This document shows, in pieces, positions 1-5,154 of a DNA stretch of 5,154 nucleotides (the first letter of the stretch is position 1; each line of letters opens with the position of its first letter). Location of the stretch: positions 1 through 5,154 of the forward strand of contig CACYEU010000115.1 in assembly GCA_902773445.1 (NCBI GenBank). Direction: 5' to 3'. This stretch comes from an uncultured Lachnospiraceae bacterium. Its GTDB lineage: Bacteria > Bacillota > Clostridia > Lachnospirales > Lachnospiraceae. A model generated the notes under the pieces. The model saw nothing but the letters and a program-made list of their open reading frames with translations. It ran no database searches and was not told where the DNA came from. Made by a program: the position numbers and the translations under genes.

Positions 1-458
1 AGATTCTGGATCTGCCGCGGCACGGTATAGACCGCGTTCTGAATATTTTCAGCGAGCTGCGGAATCAGCAGGTTGAAGACCAGAAGGATGATCGCGATCA
101 GGACCAGCAGCGCAAAGATCACGCTGATGATGCGGGCTACGGTATTCGGCCGTTTGAATTTTGTGTGCTTTTTCAGCAACTGCGTCAGTACACGGTCATA
201 AAAATTGACAAACGGTGTCAGCAGGTATGCGATCGCAACACCGTACAGAACCGGTCTTAGCGCTGCCAGCGCGTGACCGATCCCCTTGAAGATCGTCCCG
301 AGCCTGTAGAACAGGAAATAGAATGCGATCGCCGCCGCAATAACGACAAATGTTCCCAGCCCCTTTTGGAACTGTTCCCGCAGTGCCGAACGGCGGTCGC
401 TGACCAGTTTCGGTTTTTCATCATAATAATTCGTCTCTTTTTTATTCTGATCTGCCAC
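1..458 (-). CDS. AI-2E/PerM family membrane transporter, N-terminal part (cut by left window edge)
   Basis: The first 152 codons of a polytopic membrane protein are present; the rest lies beyond base 1. I place the start at a GTG (456-458) because AGAGGAG sits 6 bases upstream and no in-frame ATG occurs nearby. The N-terminus is charged and cytoplasmic-looking (about residues 1-32). Hydrophobic segments follow at about 33-51, 62-80 and 107-133. The second contains 'RPVLYGVAIAYLLTPFVNFY', the Pro/Tyr-rich pattern typical of the start of AI-2E family (PF01594) proteins. The third is followed by 'NLLIPQLAENI', also family-like. The family is often annotated as an autoinducer-2 exporter, but members include sodium/proton antiporters and proteins of unknown substrate, so no substrate can be given. 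It follows thrS by 39 bases on the same strand and is probably the next operon gene. Family assignment is fairly secure; function is not. Confidence 0.82.
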   Translation of the reverse strand, partial: MADQNKKETNYYDEKPKLVSDRRSALREQFQKGLGTFVVIAAAIAFYFLFYRLGTIFKGIGHALAALRPVLYGVAIAYLLTPFVNFYDRVLTQLLKKHTKFKRPNTVARIISVIFALLVLIAIILLVFNLLIPQLAENIQNAVYTVPRQIQN

Positions 459-471
459 GATCTTCTCCTCT
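459..471 (-). promoter_or_regulatory. Ribosome binding site fixing a GTG start for the AI-2E family gene
   Basis: On the minus strand AGAGGAG (465-471) is followed by six bases and then GTG. It is a strong Shine-Dalgarno match and the reason for choosing GTG over any downstream codon; the nearby ATG triplets are out of frame. Confidence 0.75.
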
Positions 472-472
472 G

Positions 473-490
473 TCAGACAGTCGTGTCTGA
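473..490 (-). promoter_or_regulatory. Perfect 7-bp hairpin between thrS and the AI-2E family gene
   Basis: The minus strand reads TCAGACA, a four-base loop CGAC, then TGTCTGA, a perfect inverted repeat just downstream of the thrS stop codon. It ends one base before the AGAGGAG ribosome binding site of the next gene. No U-run follows on the coding strand, so it does not look like a classical intrinsic terminator for thrS. It could protect or separate the 3' end of the thrS message, or modulate initiation of the next gene. The repeat is plain; the role is inference. Confidence 0.45.
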
Positions 491-497
491 AACGATT

Positions 498-2468
498 TTA
501 TTTCTTGTTCTGGACTTCGATCGGTTTGATTTCCTTTGTTCTGATCTCTTCCAAAATGGCCTCTTCGAAACTTTCAAGTTTCTTCGCGCCCTCGTCGCCC
601 TTGAAGCGGCTCCGTACCGAAACAGTCTCTTCAGACTGTTCTTTCTCTCCGACGATCAGCATATACGGAAGTCTGTCAAGTCTGGCCTGACGGATCTTGT
701 ATCCGATCTTCTCGGAACGCGTGTCGGCCGTTGCCTTGATCCCGGCATTTATCAGATGCTCTTTGACCGCTGTTGCGTAATCATTGAACTTGTCGGAGAT
801 CGCCAGGACTCTGACCTGCTCCGGACACAGCCATGTCGGGAACTGACCCTTGTATTTCTCGATCAGCCAGGCCAGTGTGCGCTCGTAACAGCCGATGCTC
901 GTTCTGTGAATGACATACGGGCGTTTCTTGTCACCGTTTTCATCGATGAAATACATATCGAAACGCTCAGCAATAAACTTATCCATCTGAATCGTGATCA
1001 TCGTGTCTTCTTTGCCGTAGACGTTCTTCGCCTGGACATCGAGCTTCGGTCCGTAGAAGGCTGCTTCGCCCTCTTCCTCATAGTAGTCAATACCGAGGTG
1101 ATCGAGCATACGGCGCATCAGGTTCTGCACGTCATCCCACTCTTCGGCCGTTCCCATATAATTATCGGGATTCTTCGGATCCCACAGCGACAGCCGGTAG
1201 GTCACATCCTCCTCGAGACCGAGCGTCTTAAGGCAGTAACGCATCAGTTCCACACAGCCCCTGAATTCTTCCTCCGCCTGATCCGGGCGGATGATCAGAT
1301 GGCCCTCAGAGATCGTGAACTGGCGCACACGCGTCAGGCCGTGCATTTCACCGGCCTGCTCATTTCTGAACAGTGTCGATGTCTCGCCGTAGCGGCAGGG
1401 CATATCACGGTAGCTGTGCTGAGTCTGCTTAAAGACAAAATACTGGAACGGGCAGGTCATCGGACGCAGGGCAAATGTGTCTTTACCCTCAGCATCGTTT
1501 TTCTCCTCGTCGCCGAGCAGGAACATGCCGTCCTTGTAGTGAGCCCAGTGATCAGACAATTCATACAGTTCACGCTTAGCCATGAAAGGTGTCTTTGTGC
1601 GCATATAGCCGCGGCGAGTCTCTTCATCCTCGATCCACCGCTGCATCGTCTGAATGATCGCGGCACCCTTCGGCATCAAAAGCGGAAGGCCCTGGCCGAT
1701 GACATCAACTGTCGTGAACAGTCCCATTTCACGGCCGATCTTATTGTGATCGCGCTGCTTGATCTCCTCGAGATAGTCGAGATATGCCTGCAGCTCATCC
1801 TTTGTCGGAAACGCGGTTCCGTAAATACGCGTGAGCATCTGGCGGTGTTCGTCGCCGCGCCAGTAGGCGCCTGACGAAGAGGTCAGTTTGAAATGCTTGA
1901 TCTGCTTGAGATTCATCAGATGCGGACCGGCACACAGGTCGGTAAATCCTTCCTGTTCATAGAATGAAATGACCGCGTCCTCGGGCAGATCCTCGATCAG
2001 CTCAACTTTGTACGGTTCTTCAGCCTCTTTCATCCTGGCGATCGCCTCATCGCGCGGCAGGACATACTTGCGCAGTGCCGATCCTTTTTTTACGATCGCT
2101 TTCATTTCTTTCTCGATCGCGCGGAGATCTTCATTTGAAAACGGCGCGTGCTCAAAATCATAGTAGAAACCATTCGCGATCGAAGGTCCGATCGCCACTT
2201 TGGCATCGGGAAACAGCCGAAGGACTGCCTCGGCCATCACATGCGATGTTGTATGGCGAAGTGTCGCGAGTCCGTCCGGATCCTTAGTCGTCAGGATCTC
2301 AAGCGAACAGTCTTCTGTCAGCGGAGTTCGAAGATCGGTCACTTTTCCGTCCACTCTGGAGACCGCCGCATTGCGCGCAAGGCCTTCACTGATATCCTGT
2401 GCGACTTCAAAGACCGTGATTCCGGGCTTGTATTCCCTCACGCTTCCGTCCGGTAATGTTACTTTCAT
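498..2468 (-). CDS. thrS: Threonyl-tRNA synthetase
   Basis: This 656-residue class II aminoacyl-tRNA synthetase attaches threonine to tRNA-Thr in the cytoplasm using ATP (E. coli enzyme: 642 residues). A TGS domain covers about residues 1-62. The editing (SAD) domain follows, with H72xxxH76 and C179/H183, the signature of the site that hydrolyses Ser-tRNA-Thr. The catalytic core (about 240-545) shows motif 2 around F367-RNE, the zinc ligands C339, H390 and H521 by alignment with E. coli C334/H385/H511, H307 matching E. coli H309, Y472 in 'FYGPK', and motif 3 with R530. The anticodon-binding domain runs from about 545 ('FPTWLCPEQV') to the end. The ATG start has AGAGGG six bases upstream. The acidic residue beside the zinc ligand is Glu388 where E. 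coli has Asp383. The core resembles the clostridial 'RPMTCPFQ' variant. It lies 25 bases after the metallopeptidase gene, with no T-box leader possible in that gap. Confidence 0.98.
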   Translation of the reverse strand: MKVTLPDGSVREYKPGITVFEVAQDISEGLARNAAVSRVDGKVTDLRTPLTEDCSLEILTTKDPDGLATLRHTTSHVMAEAVLRLFPDAKVAIGPSIANGFYYDFEHAPFSNEDLRAIEKEMKAIVKKGSALRKYVLPRDEAIARMKEAEEPYKVELIEDLPEDAVISFYEQEGFTDLCAGPHLMNLKQIKHFKLTSSSGAYWRGDEHRQMLTRIYGTAFPTKDELQAYLDYLEEIKQRDHNKIGREMGLFTTVDVIGQGLPLLMPKGAAIIQTMQRWIEDEETRRGYMRTKTPFMAKRELYELSDHWAHYKDGMFLLGDEEKNDAEGKDTFALRPMTCPFQYFVFKQTQHSYRDMPCRYGETSTLFRNEQAGEMHGLTRVRQFTISEGHLIIRPDQAEEEFRGCVELMRYCLKTLGLEEDVTYRLSLWDPKNPDNYMGTAEEWDDVQNLMRRMLDHLGIDYYEEEGEAAFYGPKLDVQAKNVYGKEDTMITIQMDKFIAERFDMYFIDENGDKKRPYVIHRTSIGCYERTLAWLIEKYKGQFPTWLCPEQVRVLAISDKFNDYATAVKEHLINAGIKATADTRSEKIGYKIRQARLDRLPYMLIVGEKEQSEETVSVRSRFKGDEGAKKLESFEEAILEEIRTKEIKPIEVQNKK

Positions 2469-2484
2469 CTTCTTCCCTCTTTCT

Positions 2485-2507
2485 ACCGGATTATCACAGC
2501 ATCCGGT
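2485..2507 (-). promoter_or_regulatory. Perfect 7-bp hairpin just before the thrS ribosome binding site
   Basis: On the minus strand ACCGGAT and ATCCGGT form a perfect inverted repeat around a nine-base loop, GCTGTGATA, which contains the TGA stop codon of the upstream metallopeptidase gene. The thrS Shine-Dalgarno AGAGGG begins 4 bases after the hairpin. No U-run follows, so termination is unlikely. A ribosome finishing the upstream gene would open the stem, so it could tie thrS initiation to upstream translation. The loop carries UGU, a threonine anticodon sequence, but it is not a canonical anticodon loop (C, not U, precedes it). The structure is visible; its function is speculative. Confidence 0.45.
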
Positions 2508-2898
2508 GCTCTTCCTTCGCCGTAAATGACGTTCCTTCCATAAATGCTTTTAACTTTGCCGCATCAAATAATTCCAGTTCATGCTCGCCGGCCAGGCTCT
2601 CGAGATGATGTGTCAGCTCATGCCGCAGCACCCGCCTGAGTTCGCGCCGCCAGATCTGTTCCGAAGCACCCCCGAGAGATCTCGACAATGACCCGTAAAA
2701 CAGGACGATCATGCGGCCGGTCTGATGGTGATAGCGGTACTGCCCGAGCACCAGCAGATGCCTGTCCGGCACACGCGTGTCATAACAGACCTGGTCGAGA
2801 AGCGATATTCCGCCGTTCAGATCTTTGAAATAATCCTCCGGGATCTCATCGATCAGCTCCGAAAGCATCGCGCGGACTTCTTCGATCGCCGGTATCAT
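2494..2898 (-). CDS. Small minimal-zincin metallopeptidase family protein
   Basis: A 134-residue soluble protein with a clear HExxH zinc-protease motif, H93-E94-L-T-H97, inside 'RHELTHHLESLAGEHELE'. E94 would be the catalytic base and H93/H97 two zinc ligands; the third ligand is not certain (D112 or a nearby acidic residue is possible). The N-terminal half, with 'IPEDYFKDLNGGI', 'HLLVLGQYRYH' and 'GRMIVLFYGS', resembles the small 'metallopeptidase family protein' group of Bacillota related to PF06262 (DUF1025, minimal matrixin-like zincins). Substrates of this group are not established. There is no signal peptide or membrane segment, so it should act in the cytoplasm. Its ATG overlaps the SEC-C gene's stop as ATGA, and no good Shine-Dalgarno precedes it, which suggests translation depends on ribosomes leaving the SEC-C gene. 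It is followed by thrS after 25 bases. Confidence 0.85.
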   Translation of the reverse strand: MIPAIEEVRAMLSELIDEIPEDYFKDLNGGISLLDQVCYDTRVPDRHLLVLGQYRYHHQTGRMIVLFYGSLSRSLGGASEQIWRRELRRVLRHELTHHLESLAGEHELELFDAAKLKAFMEGTSFTAKEEHRML

Positions 2899-3398
2899 GA
2901 ACGTCCGCAGCAGTGTTTATACTTTTTGCCGCTTCCGCACGGACACGGATCATTTCTGCCCGGTTTCTTCTCTTTGATCACGGTGCCCGACAGTTTCTCT
3001 GCCCGGTAAAGTTCTTTCCGCTCATCCTTTGACAGGATCGCGTCCCATTCAGGCAGATTGTAGAGCCAGTCCGCCTTTGCCTTGACCATATTGCGATAGA
3101 GTTTTTCGGTGTCAAATCCGAGCTGGACCTTTGTACTCTCTTTCAGGTTCTTAAGCTTGTTCGGTTTCTTCAGGCTCTCATCGATCCCGTCGAGGAATCC
3201 GGCCATCTCATAGACCGAGATACCATATTTCTCAGCCAGTTCGCTGACCGTACCAGAGACAACAGTCTCCGGATCTTTCAGCAGTTCGATATAGACCTTT
3301 TTCTCTTTGGCAAAATAGTCATCCCAGATCTTCTTGAGTCTGGAAGGCGCCATGTTTTCGTCATAGACGCTCTCGCGCCACTGTTCGAGCAGTCCCAT
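2895..3398 (-). CDS. SEC-C zinc-motif protein of unknown function
   Basis: A 167-residue soluble protein ending in a textbook SEC-C motif: 'PGRNDPCPCGSGKKYKHCC' at residues 146-164, with C152, C154, C163 (or H162) and C164 as likely zinc ligands. The same motif ends many SecA proteins, where it binds zinc and helps contact SecB and the ribosome; here it is attached to an unrelated, mostly helical N-terminal domain. Residues about 48-75 ('GTVSELAEKYGISVYEMAGF' onward) look like a helix-turn-helix-type segment, though DNA binding is unproven. The overall form matches a conserved hypothetical family I remember from Lachnospiraceae; no function is known to me. GAGGGG lies five bases before the ATG. 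It follows asnA by 41 bases and overlaps the metallopeptidase gene by four (ATGA), so the two products are probably made in linked amounts. Confidence 0.88.
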   Translation of the reverse strand: MGLLEQWRESVYDENMAPSRLKKIWDDYFAKEKKVYIELLKDPETVVSGTVSELAEKYGISVYEMAGFLDGIDESLKKPNKLKNLKESTKVQLGFDTEKLYRNMVKAKADWLYNLPEWDAILSKDERKELYRAEKLSGTVIKEKKPGRNDPCPCGSGKKYKHCCGRS

Positions 3399-3439
3399 TT
3401 AAGCCCCTCACTTTCTGACTTCAGTATATCTCCTGCCTG

Positions 3440-4447
3440 TTACAGCAGCGTGATTCCGGATGCCTCAAGCTCCGCTTCCTGCTCAGCCGGCCACAGCGAT
3501 GCCTGAACTTCGCCGATATGCGCTTTTCTCAGGCAGTACATGCAGACGCGTGACTGTCCGATGCCGCCGCCGATCGTATACGGAAGCTTGCCCTCAAGCA
3601 GTGCCGCGTGGAACGGGAGTTTCGCGCGGTCTGTGCAGCCTGCGATCTCAAGCTGCCTCTTAAGCGCCTCCTCGTCGACGCGGATACCCATCGAAGAGAT
3701 CTCAAGGCCGATATCAAGGAGCGGATAGTAGACGATCAGATCACCGTTCAAGCTCCAGTCATCATAGTCCGGTGCCCGTCCGTCATGCGGTTTTCCCGAA
3801 GCCAGCGCGCCGCCGATCTGCTCAACGAAGATCGCGCCGTATTTCTTCGCGAATTTTCGCTCTCTCTCATGGCAGTCGAGGTCCGGATAGGCATCTTCGA
3901 GTTCCTGGCTTCTGACAAATGTGACTTCGTCGGGAAGCATCGGCTCGATATAGTTGTAGCGCTCCGCGACATGTTTCTCAGTCTCCTTGAGCGTCTCATA
4001 GACCTTGCGCACGTGGTAGCGCAGTGTCTCGACATTGCGCTCCTGCTTTGAGATCACTTTTTCCCAGTCCCACTGATCGACATAGATCGAATGGATGTTG
4101 TCGGTGATCTCGTCACGTCTGATCGCGTTCATATTGGTGTACAGACCTTCGCCCGAATGGAATCCGTAGCGCTTGAGCGCATAGCGTTTCCACTTGGCCA
4201 GCGAATGCACGATCTGTGCCTCGCAGCCGTCCTGCTCTTTGATGTCAAATGAGACCGGGCGTTCGACGCCGTTTAAGTCGTCATTCAAACCTGTCTCCGG
4301 GCGCACAAAATGCGGTGCCGAAACGCGCATCAGATGCAGGTTCTTTCCGAGCAATGTCTGAAAATACTCTCTTGTCTCTTTGATCGCCGTCTCCGTCTCG
4401 CGGATCGTCAGCGGCGAACGGTACTCTTTCGGAATAATCAATGCCAT
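3440..4447 (-). CDS. asnA: Asparagine synthetase A (aspartate-ammonia ligase)
   Basis: A 335-residue cytoplasmic enzyme that makes asparagine from aspartate, ammonia and ATP, releasing AMP and PPi (EC 6.3.1.1; E. coli AsnA has 330 residues). It is related to class II aspartyl/asparaginyl-tRNA synthetases. Conserved blocks run in order: 'GLNDDLNGVERPV' (about 53-65), 'VHSLAKWKR' (80-88), 'YTNMNAIRRDE' (103-113), 'YVDQWDWEKV' (122-131), 'HDGRAPDYDDW' (221-231), 'EISSMGIRVDEE' (249-260) and 'TIGGGIGQSR' (291-300), the last two forming the ATP/aspartate site. The short loop after 'DYDDW' matches the Gram-positive type rather than E. coli, which has an insert there. I chose the ATG at 4445-4447 because GAGG precedes it and 'MALIIPKEYR' fits the family N-terminus; an upstream in-frame ATG would add 22 charged residues overlapping the preceding gene. 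It starts 13 bases after the small membrane protein gene. Confidence 0.97.
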   Translation of the reverse strand: MALIIPKEYRSPLTIRETETAIKETREYFQTLLGKNLHLMRVSAPHFVRPETGLNDDLNGVERPVSFDIKEQDGCEAQIVHSLAKWKRYALKRYGFHSGEGLYTNMNAIRRDEITDNIHSIYVDQWDWEKVISKQERNVETLRYHVRKVYETLKETEKHVAERYNYIEPMLPDEVTFVRSQELEDAYPDLDCHERERKFAKKYGAIFVEQIGGALASGKPHDGRAPDYDDWSLNGDLIVYYPLLDIGLEISSMGIRVDEEALKRQLEIAGCTDRAKLPFHAALLEGKLPYTIGGGIGQSRVCMYCLRKAHIGEVQASLWPAEQEAELEASGITLL

Positions 4448-4460
4448 AATGTCCTCTTTT
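4448..4460 (-). promoter_or_regulatory. Ribosome binding site deciding the asnA start
   Basis: On the minus strand AAAAGAGGA (4452-4460) begins immediately after the TAG stop of the small membrane protein gene and lies four bases before the asnA ATG. It supports the shorter 335-residue protein over the 22-residue-longer reading that starts at base 4513. Confidence 0.65.
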
Positions 4461-4715
4461 CTACTTGCCTGTCTCTTCTTTTTCTCCTGTCTCTCCTCCG
4501 TCGACGATATCACCCCGTGCCGGTGTCAGCATTTTCGTGAAGAAAATGATCAGATAGAACATGATCGGCAGCAGCAGTGTTGAGACAACTGACACACGGA
4601 ATGCAGATGTCGCCCACGGCGCATCGATCAGTGCGAATACAAGTGTTGACAGATACATCAGCACAAGGATCGCGATAATGATCCATGCCATGATCTGTTT
4701 CGTCCTGCGTTTCAC
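4461..4715 (-). CDS. Small two-helix membrane protein, unknown function
   Basis: An 84-residue protein I do not recognise by name. A basic start (MKRRTK) is followed by a strongly hydrophobic helix at about residues 8-30, a short linker with 'DAPWATSAFR', a second helix at about 41-60, then K61 and R67 and an acidic tail (GGETGEKEETGK). Positive charges on both ends predict a hairpin in the membrane with both termini in the cytoplasm. The start is GTG, overlapping the purA stop as GTGA, with AAGGGG seven bases upstream; an internal ATG at codon 9 would cut into the first helix. Its stop lies 13 bases before asnA. The tight coupling on both sides, the clear helices and the absence of a competing frame argue it is a real gene. 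I vaguely recall similar small proteins in Clostridia, but no function can be assigned from the sequence. Confidence 0.75.
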   Translation of the reverse strand: MKRRTKQIMAWIIIAILVLMYLSTLVFALIDAPWATSAFRVSVVSTLLLPIMFYLIIFFTKMLTPARGDIVDGGETGEKEETGK

Positions 4716-5154
4716 CTGACCGCCCCTTTTAGCGGAGACTCCCTGTAAATGATATCTTCTCTCTTTGGTCCGTTAGAGATCATCGTGATCGGATAACCGA
4801 TATGCTGTTCGGCAAATTCGATATAGTTCCGGCAGTTCTCCGGCAGATTCTCATAATTCCTTATGCCGCGGATGTCGCTCTTCCATCCGGGCAGCACCTC
4901 CAGTACGGGTTCGCATTTCTCAAGATCGGCTGTGACCGGAAAATCGGTCGTCACCGTGCCGTCCGCCTTTTTGTATCCGACGCAGACGGGGATCTCGTCG
5001 AGATAACCGAGTACGTCGAGTACCGTAAAGGCAACGTCCGTCGCGCCCTGAAGGCGGCAGCCGTAACGCGAGGCGACACAGTCGAACCAGCCCATCCTGC
5101 GCGGACGTCCGGTCGTTGCGCCGTATTCTCCGCCGTCACCGCCGCGGCGTCTGA
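4712..5154 (-). CDS. purA: Adenylosuccinate synthetase, C-terminal part (cut by right window edge)
   Basis: The last 147 codons of PurA, which joins IMP and aspartate using GTP to give adenylosuccinate, the first committed step from IMP to AMP. The reading frame is open to the window edge, so an internal ATG at 5095 is not the start. Visible blocks are 'GGEYGATTGRPRRMGWFD', the conserved IMP/aspartate-binding loop (E. coli 'TTGRKRR-GW'); 'TVLDVLGYLDEIPVC', equivalent to the E. coli 'TKLDVL' guanine-binding segment; 'VLPGW'; and the C-terminal 'SNGPKREDII', matching the family's 'S-GP-R---I' ending. The lysine of TKLD is valine here while the aspartate is kept. The sequence 'GGDGGEYGATTGRPRRMGWF' resembles what I recall of Lachnospiraceae PurA. 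The gene ends in a GTGA overlap with the small membrane protein gene. Confidence 0.96.
   Translation of the reverse strand, partial: RRRGGDGGEYGATTGRPRRMGWFDCVASRYGCRLQGATDVAFTVLDVLGYLDEIPVCVGYKKADGTVTTDFPVTADLEKCEPVLEVLPGWKSDIRGIRNYENLPENCRNYIEFAEQHIGYPITMISNGPKREDIIYRESPLKGAVR
4716..4728 (-). promoter_or_regulatory. Ribosome binding site supporting a GTG start inside the purA stop
   Basis: AAGGGG on the minus strand (4723-4728) lies seven bases before the GTG of the small membrane protein gene. It sits within the last purA codons, so initiation is probably aided by ribosomes terminating on purA. Confidence 0.55.

Noticed and set aside
473..500. Plus-strand intrinsic terminator (hairpin followed by AACGATTTTATTT)
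   Set aside because: The downstream T-richness is interrupted and no plus-strand gene exists to terminate; the stem is only seven base pairs.
273..1874. A 533-codon open frame on the plus strand
   Set aside because: It lies antisense to thrS, whose domains and catalytic residues are intact. The translation is rich in Leu, Ile, Arg and His without recognisable domains, as expected from the complement of a biased coding sequence, and it would also cut across the gap and into the AI-2E family gene.
3399..3439. Possible -10 box (TATACT) between asnA and the SEC-C gene
   Set aside because: The hexamer 17 bases upstream (ACGCTG) does not resemble TTGACA, so a lone -10 match in a 41-base gap is not enough to call a promoter.
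4448..4513. Upstream in-frame ATG adding 22 residues to AsnA
   Set aside because: The extension is a Lys/Glu/Arg-rich tail that overlaps the small membrane protein gene in another frame. The downstream ATG has a GAGG site and matches the family's N-terminus.
4712..5095. PurA fragment read as a complete 127-residue protein starting at the ATG at 5095
   Set aside because: The frame stays open to the window edge and encodes the conserved 'GGEYGATTGRPRR' loop upstream of that ATG, so the methionine is internal to PurA.

Overview
The window holds one uninterrupted cluster of seven genes, all on the minus strand, so transcription runs from high to low coordinates. It lies inside a bacterial chromosome. 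The Gram-positive form of AsnA, the ThrRS variant with a 'RPMTCPFQ' motif, and a small SEC-C protein point to an anaerobic Bacillota (Clostridia, possibly Lachnospiraceae-like). That placement rests on remembered family resemblance, not on a search. Base composition looks roughly balanced in G+C, with strong preference for ATC isoleucine codons. No phage, transposon, CRISPR, rRNA or tRNA signals are seen.

In transcription order: the C-terminal part of purA (adenylosuccinate synthetase, cut by the window's right edge); a small two-helix membrane protein of unknown function that starts at a GTG inside the purA stop (GTGA overlap); asnA (ammonia-dependent asparagine synthetase); a SEC-C zinc-motif protein; a minimal HExxH metallopeptidase that starts inside the SEC-C stop (ATGA overlap); thrS (threonyl-tRNA synthetase, full length with editing domain); and the N-terminal third of an AI-2E/PerM-family membrane protein, cut by the left edge. 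Gaps are -4, 13, 41, -4, 25 and 39 bases. There is no room for a T-box leader before thrS, and no hairpin followed by a U-run on the coding strand was found, so the set looks like one operon whose promoter lies outside the window.

Functionally this is mostly housekeeping. PurA and AsnA both consume aspartate, and ThrRS charges tRNA with an aspartate-family amino acid. The less explained parts are the small membrane protein, the coupled SEC-C/metallopeptidase pair, and two perfect 7-bp hairpins placed just upstream of the thrS and AI-2E ribosome binding sites. I do not see a clearly novel defence or mobile system. The best leads are the coupled zinc-protein pair and the possible translational control element before thrS.
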